The notes under the pieces were generated by a model. It saw only the letters and a program-made list of their open reading frames with translations. It was not told the DNA's origin and did no database searches. The position numbers were made by a program, and so were the translations under genes. From positions 62,001-126,000 of the forward strand of contig BSYO01000031.1 of the NCBI GenBank assembly GCA_033239525.1: 64,000 nt of DNA, written 5' to 3'. This document shows, one piece after another, positions 22,150 to 33,730 of the stretch. The stretch is from Nepenthes gracilis (taxonomy: Eukaryota > Streptophyta > Magnoliopsida > Caryophyllales > Nepenthaceae). Position 1 is the first letter of the stretch; each line of letters begins with the position of its first letter.

Positions 22150-25100
22150 CACTGGGCGAATTTGCACGCTGGGAAGAAGTCAGCAAGCCACGGGTTGTTG
22201 CATAAGTTGACTTATCACGTGTCTAAGCATTATCAAAGAATAGTTAGTTATCTTTTATATATTTTCATAACCGCAGAGTAAAGTTCAGCCTCAACAAGAA
22301 GCAATCCTAGCCTTACTAAAGTCGTTATTTGATAAAATAGAAGACCGAGATGCAAATCTAACAAATCTAGCTCATTTTGATTAAAAAAACATTAATTAAG
22401 ATCAATATGCTATTAACTAAAGCCACCATCGAAGGAATCAATCTTCAAGAACGATAGACCAAGAATCCCTCTCTATGATTTGCTCTTTATTATGTGCAAG
22501 TGGTATGAGTGAGAAAGAAATCGTGAGCCAAGAAGAGCGACATTTGCTGCACATTCATAGTCATGGGAGGAGAAGTATGAAATTGAGCCAAGCAAATCAT
22601 TCATTTCTCTTTGTTAATAACAATTTTGTGATCGCATGTATTCATTTTTAAGGAAATCGGCTAAAATTTTGATGGATTTAGTAAATGATACGTCAGAGAG
22701 AGAGAGGAGTTACTAGTCAGTGCTTACTTATAGTTGTTGTTGTTGTGCATGATCGTAGGTTACTACCAGTGGCTGATGTCATCATCTATGGGCCGGAGTT
22801 GTCAGCACCAATGGGAAAGCAAAAATGCATGCGAGAGTTAAAGAGAGAGAGGTAGAAACAATGAGTTCGTAGTGGGAGAAGGGAGTGAGAGGAAGAGAAG
22901 GAAAGAAGAGAAAGGAGAAGAAAGGAAATGCGTGGAGTACGGAGGCTGTCGGCAAGGCGACAAGGCCGCATCAGCGCAGGCGGGGCGGGTGGGGAGGGAG
23001 GGAGGAGAGAGATGGATGGGGAGGTGCGAGAGGCGCACATGACAAGAGAGAGCGGAGCCACCTGATTACATCAAAGTATCATTTTGACAAATTTACTTTG
23101 TATAAAATCAAGACAAGTATCCTCTCACCTTATCTTTAATTTATTTTAGCATTTGATATATTCTACATATATATTTTATATCAACTTGTTGTATGGATAA
23201 TAGATGAGGTATGAGACTTGGTGGGTCAATGCATGTGTGAGACCATAGTGGTCTGAAGTCCTAATGGGTCGATATATAATGACTGAGAACTGTAGGCCTA
23301 AAATACAATCAGGCTAAAGAAACTAATATTTAAAATTAGATGACTAAGAGTTACAAATCAAAAATATAACTGATCTTGAATATTAGATGACCGAGAATTA
23401 CATGCCTAAAATATAGCCAATGTTGGATATTAGATGGTCAAAGTTGTAAACTTAAAATATAATCGAGCTTATGGAGCCAATAATATGTGATGATCAAAAG
23501 TTATAGGCCTAAAATATAGTTGGGCTAAAAAAATTATGATATGTGATGGTTGAAAGCTGCAAGTTTAAAATGTAACTAGGTTAATGAAGCTAATGATATG
23601 TGGTGGCCAAGAGCTGTAAGGCTAAAATGTAGTTGGGATCCAATAATGATGTGTGATGGCCTAGAGCTGCTGGCTCAAAACGCAGACATGTGATAATCAA
23701 ATTAGATTTTAAATTTGCATCTGCTATGAGTGTGCGGTGGTTTCAGTATATGTGGCGAAATTATTAGATTTTATATAAGATTTTTTCTTTGATTCATATG
23801 CACAGTTTTATTTATGATGATACTTGTTGAGTATTTGACTCATATTTTCTATTTTCTCTCCTTCAGAGTAGAAGGTTTGGATTTGCAGTAGGAATTGCAT
23901 AGAATTCAATGTAGCATTGTATTTTCTTGTTAAACATTTTATCCTTACGACTATTTTGGAGTAGGTCATTATTATTTTGTACGAACAGTTGTTGATAAGG
24001 TCTTGTATGAATTTTTAATTTGTTGGGTCCTATATATTTGATTTGTCATACACGAATTTAAAATTTATAAGAATAATAATTACAATTTAATTAAAAATTT
24101 ATTTGACCTATTTGGTCTGAATTTATGATATAAAATATCGTGGATATATCCAAGATATCACAAAATCAATATAAAATAAAATAAAATAAAACCCTTCAAA
24201 TAAAATAATATTAAAATTAAATCAAATAAAATTTTTTCTAATTTTAAAATATCTCTAATATTTAAAATGTCCCCAATATCTGCATTAATTCTTCCAGGGT
24301 AACTAAAACTTGACATTGTCAAGTAATACTTCTATTGTTAATCCTTAGACTATAACCCAAGTAGTTATTTAATCTTCTTTTGATACTTGTAGACATGTAT
24401 GAGTGGTGGTTGAAATCTAATGAAGTTACCAACTCCTCCTTAGCGAGAAGAACATAGGTCTAGTGATGAGCGATCTTGCTAACTCTAATAAAATTTTAAA
24501 ATGTTTCGATCTAATTGTTAAAGTATCTAACTGAAAATTCAAATATTCTCGAACTCTGACTATTTAACCTAATGAATAAAAAAGCGTTGAAACGCTCTAT
24601 CTCTAAAAAATATAATCTACTCATCTAGAATAATATTAATTTTATCTTTATATACCAATAGGGGTTATGCATTGTATAGAAGTGAATGGAGGTTCAATAT
24701 TTAGCACATCTAAGAATACCTCAAATAGATTATTTATTGAGTTAAAATTATATTTATAATTGATTAAGTTCTCGATATTGAAAGTATAATAAAAATCAAA
24801 ATGAGATGAAATATTAATAATATATGCTTTTGATCTAATTGACTGTAAAATTTTAAAATAACTAGCACTACGGCCTATAATTTAGAAATGAGCTTATGTG
24901 GGCACCGCTTTGGTCTACTCTAAATTATAATATAATCTCTAACATCAAATCCAATATGTTTTTTTATACACATCAGTTCAAAATCTATATAATATATTAC
25001 TTATTTTTAATTATTTATTAATTTTGATATGTAAGTTAGGAAGGTGTCATACAAAAGTTCTAATTGACGTGGCTACACTAGTACACTGGGACATTGAAAT

Positions 25101-25319
25101 AAAGTCAAAAAGTTTTTTAGGTTTGTAACATTACACAACTTCAAATAGGCTCATACTTATAGATTTATTGATAGAGTTATTATATATAAGTTGGGTTATA
25201 GAGAGAATTAAATCAGGTCCGAATTCTTAAGATTTTCTTGAATCAAATATTTTAATAAGTTTTTTAAATTTTGATTAACAATTTTAGTTTGACCATCTAT
25301 TTAAAGGTGATAGGCAGTA
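22150..25319. other. AT-rich intergenic DNA
   Basis: No gene is supported. The purine-rich GA block at about 22825-22930 creates a serine- and leucine-rich minus-strand frame that looks like composition only. A tandem repeat at 23270-23690 is listed separately. From about 23700 to 25319 I see only AT-rich sequence. Confidence 0.65.
23270..23690 (+). repeat. Degenerate tandem repeat, period about 55 bp, eight units
   Basis: The phrase GGCCTAAAATATAGTTGGGC, in varying forms, recurs with its TAAAAT core near 23298, 23358, 23405, 23453, 23510, 23565, 23622 and 23676. Each core is preceded by a GTGATGGCC-AGAGCTGTA type block. Spacing runs from 47 to 60 bases. It has no coding role that I can see. 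Confidence 0.75.
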
Positions 25320-26300
25320 AAAAATTTTAATTTAGCATTTGATAGGTCAAGTATGAATATGGGCTAATCAGGAAAGAGGTCCAACCAGCAGAGGTATCTA
25401 GTTGGACGATGAGGCCCAAAGAGCCACATGCAAGGCCCAATATCGCGAAGTGGACCTTCGGCCATACGTGCCACATCCAAGCGCATCTGATAGCTCTTGC
25501 CACGAGTCTAATCAAGGTCCGCGTGGGCCTCTCCCCTCGACGGCAGCAGACTGCAACGTAGAGACACAAGCCTAGGGAATGCAAGCCAATAGCGGATGAC
25601 CTCAACTCTGACAAGCCGCTGCGCTCGCTGACCAACAGCGGCTCAATGAATCTCAGCAAAAAGTAGCTAGGCCGGTGTCGACTACATCTGATGACAGTCA
25701 TCTCACTACCATAAGACGACACTTGACACCGATAGCCACTGCCAGTACTCAGCAGGCGACAAACTCGGGCAGAACACTTGTCGCTAGCTCTGATGCCCAA
25801 AGCCTTCACTTCGCTACGAAGTATTACAAACACCTTTCTCCTTCGCCGGTGAAAGAGGGAGAGCATACAAGCTAAACTTGAAACACAAGCTCGAGCCCAG
25901 ATTCACAAAAAATAAGAAAAGAACCCAACTTTCTTTCCTTCAAAACCGTCACTTTTAGCCTATGATTGTAGTGAGCTACTCTCCGAACTGTACAAAAAGG
26001 AGCTCATGCCTCCTCTAATTCTCACTCGCACCCCTTACATACAAACACCATTGAATTTTATATTTTACATACCTCTATACTCTCGTATCTTTCAATTCTT
26101 TTAGAAAGATTACTGATTTGAGTATTAGAGGATAAATTGGGGAGTGAGTCTCGCTAATTCTCTAACCTCTTATTAGCTATTTGTGGTACATAGGGCTCAA
26201 ATTAAAAGACGCGAAAATCGGACCGATTTATATTCAACCCGACGCAAGGAATCCGAAAACTTTCTAATCCACATAATAACTTTGGCCTAAGGATGCATCA
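25320..26300 (+). repeat. Probable LTR remnant (Tat-like), moderately GC-rich
   Basis: This island stands out from AT-rich flanks. Its last 200 bases match 1165-1400. The layout is a GC-rich first half, a CT-rich TTTCTTTCCTTC block near 25930, and an ACTGATTTGAGTATTAGAGG block near 26113. The last resembles the CTGACTTGAGCGTCGGAG block of Tat LTRs and is seen in fuller form in T at 46874. The right edge abuts the gypsy relic R. The minus-strand open frame 25327-25866 has no recognised domain. Confidence 0.45.
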
Positions 26301-28230
26301 GTATCAACCATCTGTCACAGGATCCTTCCAAAGTAACTGACAAAATAAATATCTTTATCAGAAATAATAATTTTAGAAAAATAATATAACTTAACATCTC
26401 AGTTAATAAAGTCTAACAACTTATAAAACATTAAAAGTTTTATTATAATGAATAAAGTAAGACATTTTAAAAAATTAATCTACAATAACAAAAATGGAGA
26501 CATACTTCTTAGAGGTATACGGAAGTTTAAGTATAAATTTCATACTTACATCTTACCAAGGGCAATTAAGTACAAGTAAACGGTTATAGAAGTCAATGTT
26601 TTGTTCCTTATACTTTGCTAGTTAGTATGTTCGATAGGTACTAAATATCTTAATCATATCTTTTTTCAAAATTGGCCAATAAAATTGTTATTCAACCTCT
26701 TCTATCATTTTATTACATAAAAAATGGCTAGATAGATCGTCGGCATGAACTTCCTAAACTATGAAATATTGAGCGAACGTCCTAGGAGTGCAAAATTTAT
26801 TGATTTGAAATAAATATCCACTAAGAATACAAAAATCTTTTGTGATCTCCGGTTATTCATTTTTGTAATGCTAAAATATATTACTAAAATTAAGATAAGA
26901 CTCGTATTATTCTTTAAATCTTTCAAATAAAATATTCTTAACTTGAAAGACAGATGGCAAAGATACTCAATGGTTCAAAATATTGGCCACTTAGTTCTCA
27001 ACTCCTTTCTTATATTTTAAAACAAAATAATAGATTTGTAAATATTTAATCCATTGATAATACCTATGATTCAATTTCTTTTGGGAACTAAAAAATGAAG
27101 AATTTCATAGTCAAAGTAAATAACAAATTTCTGAGATAACAAATAATGACACAAATAATTTAAAATTTATATAATTACATACAATTTCTTATCATAAGTA
27201 GAGTATCATTATTTTGTATCATTTAACTTCTCACTAAAAAGGCAACCGGATGCTGTTGTTCACCAAGCACATCACTAGAGTTTGTGGTGCCCTTTCTTCT
27301 ACTTTCCTTTGTCGGGGGGATTGTAAACCGTGGAGGTCTTAAGATAGATTTAGAATTTGTGATGGAGATATTCTATATTGAGGGGCGATTGTCACCATAT
27401 TTTTCATATGATACTCTAGTAATTAATTTATAGTATTGCATCAAATTATATGTATGGTTCAAAGTGATAATACCCTTAAAGATAAATTTCCTCCTAAAGC
27501 CCTCATATAATCCTGACCAAATTCTACTTAATATTATAACATTATTCACAATAATATGACATCTCATTTTAAAATTATTGAATTTAGATACAAACTGCGT
27601 TATATATTTTTTATTCTATCAAAAGGTATTCCACTAATCTAATAAAATATTACTATATGAGCTAGATAGATATTTCTCTTGAAAGTATTGTTTTATCTTA
27701 ACCCAACTCCTAATAGGGACTGCTTGATACATAATAAGATGGTCCTCAATATTTTTTGACATAGTTGGGCTTTTTTAATTAATTTAAGGCTAATAAATTA
27801 AACTCTTCTATCTTTAAATACGCTGTATCACTCAAAGAAGTGATTTATATCTTGGACCCATTGAATAAAAATTTTATGGTCTAAACAACTATAAAAAATT
27901 AGAGAATCGAATTTGATATTTCTAAAAAATTATTCATCTTGATCCTACTATTAATCATAGTATTGAGGCTTGCAGTTACGTCTATGAGGTACTCAATTAT
28001 CCTACCTTTGTTAATAATTTTTATTATGGGATACATTAGAATTGTTAGCATTTGATAACTGAGATTATATTTCTAAAGTGGCAACTCAATTGGTTAGATT
28101 CAAATTTGTTTAACGGGTAGTAGCCAAGCTAACTTGAATAACCATTATGTATTTTTTCAATTGTTATTAATTGGTAGCTAATTAAACTAATTATTGACTC
28201 AAAGTTTCAAACCAATTAGAATCTATAACT
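26300..28230 (-). pseudogene. R: very AT-rich gypsy relic, gag then RNase H-integrase
   Basis: Read on the minus strand, the sequence follows the G2 protein closely although riddled with stops. The Gag start DSNWFETLSQ is at about 28190-28225. The Gag segment MRCHII..NV..LS is at about 27500-27567, with TLNHTYNL near 27440-27465. The frame then jumps to the RNase H tail (YSTYDK.LY near 27195-27215) and integrase (WPILKKDM, LAKYKEQN, DVSMKF, ISDKDIYF) down to about 26310. Reverse transcriptase is missing between about 27250 and 27370. Nearly all changes are towards A or T, as expected for old methylated repeats decaying by deamination. Its left end abuts the LTR-like remnant. Confidence 0.75.
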
Positions 28231-29055
28231 AGGTTAGCAATATTATAGGAAATATTGTGACCATTATGCAATTACATATAATATTAATATGACTAATGGG
28301 GTTGAAATCAATTAGCAATTAGGGTAAATGAAGCATTGTCTAAATGTGAGCAAATATTTATTTATTTATTTATTATTACTATTATTATTAGTTTTAAAAA
28401 TTTCATATGGTTCAAATAATACAGACTGTTAATTTATTAAAATGATAAAGTAATGACTAATTATAATACGATTATATATCTACTACAAAGATAGTTATGT
28501 GACATAAAATGAATAAAAGATAGAATTTTTTATATAGAAAATAAAATTACATACATAGAAAAAATTAAATACTATTAAAAAAATAAAATTATATTATTTA
28601 AATTAAAATAAAACAAATACACCTAAATATTAAGAATAATAAGTTAAACGAATTGGATGATATCACCTTTTTATATAAATAGTTTAGGCTATATGTGATA
28701 GGCCCAATATCATGCCTCAAAATGAGGTCCAATAGTGCCTAATAAGCCTAGGCGATGATGAAGATTAAGAAGACATGGTTCATGTGTCCTTTCTCCCACT
28801 ATTATTATTATTTTTATTATATAATATTTTGAAAGTTTTTAAAATAATTATTTTATAAATATAAATTATATAAAAAAATTAAGTTATTAAAATAAAAAAA
28901 TTTAAGTAAATAAATAATTATATCATATTTAATAAACTTAAATTTTAATATTTAAACTTTTAAATGTAGCTATTTTTTAGGAGGCCTGAACACTCATAAC
29001 TATACTTGTGGGATATAATAAAAATAAAATATAATAAATAAATAAATAAATAGTC

Positions 29056-29087
<32 letters not shown>

Positions 29088-31415
29088 TTACTTACCAAAA
29101 AAATAAAAATAAAAAAAAATATATATCTCATCTCTCTCCTACCTCTCGATCTTTCTCAACGCTTTCTCAAGCCTCGGTTCTCTCTTTCTCCTCATCGCCA
29201 GTTTTTTCTTCTCCCCCAACCTCTTGCATGCCGTTTTCTCTTTCCATGTCGACAGTGGTTTCCCCATAATTTCTATTTACAACCCTTTTCTTTCTTGGTG
29301 GCACCGAAAATATATCATCATTGGAAGAATAAGGGAGAACAAGAATAAAGAGATAAAGAAAGAAGAAGTCGAAGTAGAGAAAGTGTTGACGAAGCATTAT
29401 TTTACCAAGAAGAAAATTGAGACAAGTAAATTCTTCCATTCTCATACCATTTTCCAACTTCCTTTAATGTTAATTTTAATAGTTATGTCAGTAGTGTCGT
29501 GATTTGGTGGGAGGATTTGGCCATTTTTTTGTTAAATCTGAAAATGGAGTAAAAATAATGCCACGGCTCTGATGGCATGGAACCCGAAAATTTTGAGGAC
29601 TTTTATTAAATTGAAGGATGATACTTGTAGTATTATGTTACAAAATTTCTTGATTTACATATTAGAAGATGGAAATTGGGTTTGGTTTACTTCTCTTCTC
29701 ATTGATTCTCGAGTAAAAAAAAAAGTTTGCGTTCAAGTTTGTATTTGATTTGCTTTTGGTTTCATAACTGGGTTGTATATCATTTGATTATTGCAGTTTG
29801 TTGACGCAATTATTGTATCAGTTGTATTTGCACAGGTTTTATAATGTGATGATTTGGTTTTTTGTGTTGACGCTTTTCCTTCCAAGTTATTTTGGATTGA
29901 GCAAATTATTATATCTTAATTGGTGGACAAGATTACTTCGGTCAGATCCAGTGTCCACTGTAATTTACAATCTTTATATTGCTTTGGTCTTTGGATTTGT
30001 TATGTTGGACTTGATTTTGGATATTTTATTTAGATTTTGTCCGCTTACGGAAAAAGAAAAATTTTAATTAGGTTTATTTATTATTTAATTATTACCTACT
30101 TATGGGGATTACCTACTTATGCTGGGGACGCGGTAGCAATACTTAGCAAAGCTCGTATCAAAGTTTGACTATAACTGTCAAATGTGGTCTCAAAGGAAAT
30201 GAGTTTGGTATAGCCTATATATACTCAAATTAGCCAACACATTCTTTTGAGAAATTGGGTCAAAAAAGAAGACTTGGTTTTTAAAGCCAGGGTATCTCGT
30301 GCTACTCATACGGATCTCTATCAAGCATTGTGTATATAGATTAGGGTACATTTAGTGTAAGAACATATTTTGTTTGAAGTAACAACTGTTTGTTTTTTAT
30401 AAAATAAAATTGAAAATTTTTCAACAATATTTGAATGATTTAAAATTTATTTAAAAATGAATGATTTCTCATGCATTTAATGAGATATAGATTTATTTAT
30501 ATTCCTTTTTTTTGTAAATATATAAAGGAGTTTATTATATCTTGTTTTATATACATATTTATTGTATACAACATAATTTATTGATTGAGATTTTGATTGC
30601 TTTTGTGTGCTTCGAGCTAGCAATTTTACACGTACTTGGACCACCTAAAGAGTGGATTGACCTTGGACTAATTGAATCCAAACTCAAAAATTAAGCCCCT
30701 GAAAAAAAAAAAAATATTGTTAATGAGTTTCCAGTTTAGGACTCATGAAAAAGAAAAAGAAACAGAAAAAAAAAGAGAAAATGTTTATAATAAATAAAAA
30801 AAGGAATGAGTTCCTCAATATTAGGACTCTCATTTAGGGGGAGCAAAACTTGTTGCAATAGGTTATAAGTTATAGTAGTGTTGCGTTTGACTTTCTTTCT
30901 TGGATTCTCAAAAATACACAAAGGATTCCAATATCATAGATAGATTCCTTAACAATTTAAGATTTTGTGATTTCTCAACTATGTATGATGCTTCATTATA
31001 CGTACAGTACTTTATATATCATTCCCATTTACTTTATTCAAAAATTGAATGCTTTAATGTCTCTTATAATTATTGAATTCATGAAAAATCATGATTTGAG
31101 GAATAAATTTTACCAACTTTACTCACTGTTGCTGGTAATTGTAGTACTATTTTGTTATTTTTCAACTCATTTTGTATCCCACACATATCATTGTAGTTGA
31201 GGTAATTTTTAATTGACGTTAGAAATATTGTTTGAAGGCAGCTTTAGAAATGACATTTGAATACCAACATTGACATTCAAACACCAACTATAGGTCTCCT
31301 TGGAACCCTAGCCACATGCATAAGCCCATTCCTCCCTCTCAATCTGTCTCTCTTTCTCACTCTAACAGCACCTCTCCTTCCCTCCTCTCCTTCAATTTTC
31401 ACTCATTTTTTTCTT
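28231..31415. other. AT-rich intergenic DNA
   Basis: It contains simple repeats, including (AAT)n at 29054-29085, and a CT-rich stretch near 29125-29225. The open frames at 29167-29457 (minus), 29224-29502, 29798-30067 and 30967-31200 have no recognisable domain. The last 100 bases before 31416 are CT-rich and may be an old 5' UTR cut by G2 (see findings). Confidence 0.55.
29054..29085. repeat. (AAT)n microsatellite
   Basis: About ten AAT units in a row are directly visible. Confidence 0.9.
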
Positions 31416-31420
31416 AAATC
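31416..31420. repeat. G2 target site duplication AAATC, left
   Basis: AAATC precedes the TGATGCG start of the left LTR and recurs at 43338-43342 after the right LTR. Confidence 0.85.
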
Positions 31421-31795
31421 TGATGCGAACATTCGAGACGGAGATTCACTTTTATTTGCCTTCCAAATTAGTTTTAATTTTATTTCCATTGATTTGCTTT
31501 TTATTTGGCAGATATTTGATATTATTTACCATTTGATTTCCTTTTCACTTTTACAATTATTTGATTATGCTTCTGTTTTCAATTTTCTTTCGCATCGGAT
31601 TCTTTATATAAAAATCCCTATGGCTATTATTTAGTGGACATTGATGATTGATGAATGAATATTTGAAAAATTGATTGCAATTAGCAATTGTGACTTCTTT
31701 TCCCCTCTCTCCCTTAGTTGTTTTTCCTTCTTATCTCTACCCCTCTAGTCTCCATTTCCGGTCTCTACTCCTCTATTATTCTTCTCTCTATTTTT
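31421..31795 (+). repeat. G2 5' LTR, truncated at its 3' end
   Basis: It starts TGATGCGAACATTCGAGAC. It matches 42945-43320 through the GGACATTGATGATTGATGAA block and the CCCCTCTCTCCCTT block, then loses similarity in a poly-T stretch. The LTR end and primer-binding site expected next are absent here. Confidence 0.88.
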
Positions 31796-32865
31796 TTTTT
31801 CTTTCCTTTTTTTACTCTTTTTTTTGTTTTCTCTCTCTGCTTGTTTTGTCTTCGGTTTTTTTTTCTTTTAAATTATATCATAGCGTTGTGAAGGTCGCCT
31901 CCTTCAACACGACGCAAAGAGGGAGAAGGGAAGTGGATCGCTCAGACACGGCCTCTCCTTTCTGGTGGCGAAAGCGGTGGCGGACGGCGACACTTACTTG
32001 GTCCGGCAACGGCGAGGAAGGCGATAGCAACGATGATGAAAGTGACGATGTAGATGAACGTAGGTGAAAGAGATGAAGCCGAGGGCGATGAAAAGCAAAG
32101 ACAAAGAGGTGGAAGGCAAAAGAGGACGATGACAAAGACTCGGTTCAACTCGATTCGGAACTTCCTGCTCACTTCCTTTCTTCTTCTTGTTTTTTTTTTC
32201 AAACCAAAAGGTGGTGGCTAGGGTTTGGTGGGGCTTCGGTGCAGGCGGCCGGTTAGGGTGTGATGTAGTTGATGTTGGTGGATCTTGGGCGTTGGGTTTT
32301 GAGTGAATGGTTGTGTAGGGTTTGGGTGGTTTGGGTGGAGAAGATGAACGCGCGTGGTCTGGATGGTTGTGTTGGGCTCGATTTGGCTTGGGGGTAATTG
32401 GCGACGAGGATGGCTTGGGGTGGCGAAGAAGATGGCTTGGGGCGGTGACGGGTTTTGCTCCTTTGTGGGTTTTGTTGGCCTCTTCGATTGCCTGTTTCTT
32501 TCTCTCGCTTCTCATTTTTTTCACACAAACAAAACACTCTTTTTCGATAGAGGTGGTGCTAAAAAAATTCACCCTTTTTTTTTTGCCACTGAGACAAAGA
32601 CAAAAAAAGACTTTTTTCCGTTTGATAGAGGCGGGTACAAGAAAAAATCACACTTTTTTTTTTTGACAATATAAAGAGGAGGCAAAGTGGTGGTGGTGGA
32701 GATGGGCCCAATCAGGCTAGCACGTAAAACCTTCAGAGGGTGGCGACGGTGGAGGTGGTGGTATGGTGGGTTGCTGGTTGCAGGAAGTTGTGTGGTTGGT
32801 TATTGAGTGCAGGAAGGTGTTGTTGCTGGTGGCAAAAGGATAGAATTTTTATTTCTGATACCAAT
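31796..32865 (-). other. Inverted leader-like segment of a G2-family element
   Basis: Read on the minus strand it follows an LTR end and a Met-type primer-binding site (32850-32862), so it should be the 5' leader of a second family member. It is low in complexity, with T-rich and CCA-rich stretches, and contains two diverged tandem units of about 85 bases near 32535-32665. The minus-strand open frame 31994-32572 (rich in Pro, Ser and Lys) has no recognisable Gag motif. I see no clear gene. Confidence 0.5.
32850..32862 (-). promoter_or_regulatory. Primer-binding site of the inverted G2-family piece
   Basis: On the minus strand AAATCA is followed by AATTGGTATCAGA, which contains TGGTATCAGA of the initiator-Met tRNA site used by many gypsy and copia elements. 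Confidence 0.75.
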
Positions 32866-33038
32866 TTGATTTAGGGAGGAAGGAAAAAGTAGATAGAAGA
32901 ATAATAGAAGGGTTGAGATCAGAAAGGGAGACTAGAGGGGTAGAGATAAGAATGAGAAATAACCAAGGAAGAGAGGAAAAAAGAAGTCACAATTGCTAAT
33001 TGCAATCAATTTCTCAAACATTCATTCATCAATCATCA
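32863..33038 (-). repeat. Inverted partial LTR of the G2 family
   Basis: It is the reverse complement of the second half of the G2 LTR (compare 31640-31795 and 43158-43337). It ends inward at CTAAATCA. It is cut on its outer side exactly where the truncated LTR of X begins (about 33039). Confidence 0.85.
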
Positions 33039-33392
33039 ATCATCTGCCTTGATTTGACTAGTCGTCTCTCTGTTGATCTGGCCGGCTAGTTGGCCGGTAT
33101 TTTCTTGAAATCGATTTAAATAGGCGAAGCGCGCTCCAGCCATAAGCCGGGCGGTTCTCTCGGTAGCAAGTCCCTCAAGCTCGCGGGCTTTGTGGAGGAG
33201 GAATGCAGCTCTTGCGGGTCCCTCTGGGGGAAAGTCTCGATAGATTCTTCTTGTTTGCTCGGCAAAGGCGAGACCTTTGGGTTCTCGGCCCCTTGGCCCT
33301 CTCACTTGGGCCATTTGATCTCTTCTTTTGTGCGAGCGTTTAAGGGCTTCTTTAATCGGGCGATGCTTTCACCGGCCATGTCGGGCCCAACA
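33039..33392 (-). repeat. X 3' LTR, truncated (U3 part only)
   Basis: It aligns with 38208-38560, including ATCTGCCTTGATTTGACTAG at one end and GGGCCCAACA at the other. On the minus strand it starts TGTTGGGCCC. About 700 bases of LTR, including the TATA region, are missing. Confidence 0.88.
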
Positions 33393-33405
33393 TAGCCCCC
33401 ATGCC
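33393..33405 (-). promoter_or_regulatory. X polypurine tract
   Basis: On the minus strand GGCATGGGGGCTA sits directly before the 3' LTR. T has the same tract before its 3' LTR at 57676-57689. Confidence 0.8.
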
Positions 33406-33631
33406 AAAGGACCCGAGGTTCTTTGCCGTTTGGCATGAAGTCGTTTACTGGCTGAGATGTCTTCTTTGGGTCCGAGAGCGCAAGGCCCAGCGGCGAAGTT
33501 CTCGCGTGTTGATTTGCCGATGTGACGTGCGATCGGGCGCCTGGGAAGGAATGATTGCCGCATTTTCGAGGCGGATGGCTTTGTCGATCGCGTGGCGAGG
33601 GTAAGAGTATATTTTTCCGTACTCAGGGGTT

Positions 33632-33639
33632 TATTTAAA
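33632..33639 (+). promoter_or_regulatory. Candidate TATA box of the X antisense gene
   Basis: TATTTAAA followed by CCC lies 92 bases before the antisense ATG at 33731. The same box precedes the antisense ATGs in T (55445-55452 and 56452-56459). Confidence 0.6.
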
Positions 33640-33730
33640 CCCTTCGTTGCCTTTGGACTTTTCATCTTCGCTTTGTTTTCCGTTTCCTTCTTAGTTCGAG
33701 CTTCGTTTTCTCCTTCTTTCTTTGGCTTTC

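Noticed and set aside
22786..23061. Minus-strand open frame rich in Ser, Pro and Leu
   Set aside because: It lies on a GA-rich low-complexity block; the composition explains the frame and no domain is seen.
25327..25866. 179-codon minus-strand frame
   Set aside because: It lies in the GC-richer LTR-like island with no recognisable domain; probably chance.
29798..30067. 89-codon hydrophobic open frame that could be a membrane protein
   Set aside because: T-rich DNA produces such frames by chance; there is no supporting splice site, homologue pattern or conserved motif.
31994..32572. 192-codon minus-strand frame, Pro/Ser/Lys-rich
   Set aside because: It lies in the leader of the inverted G2-family piece, is low in complexity and has no Gag motif.
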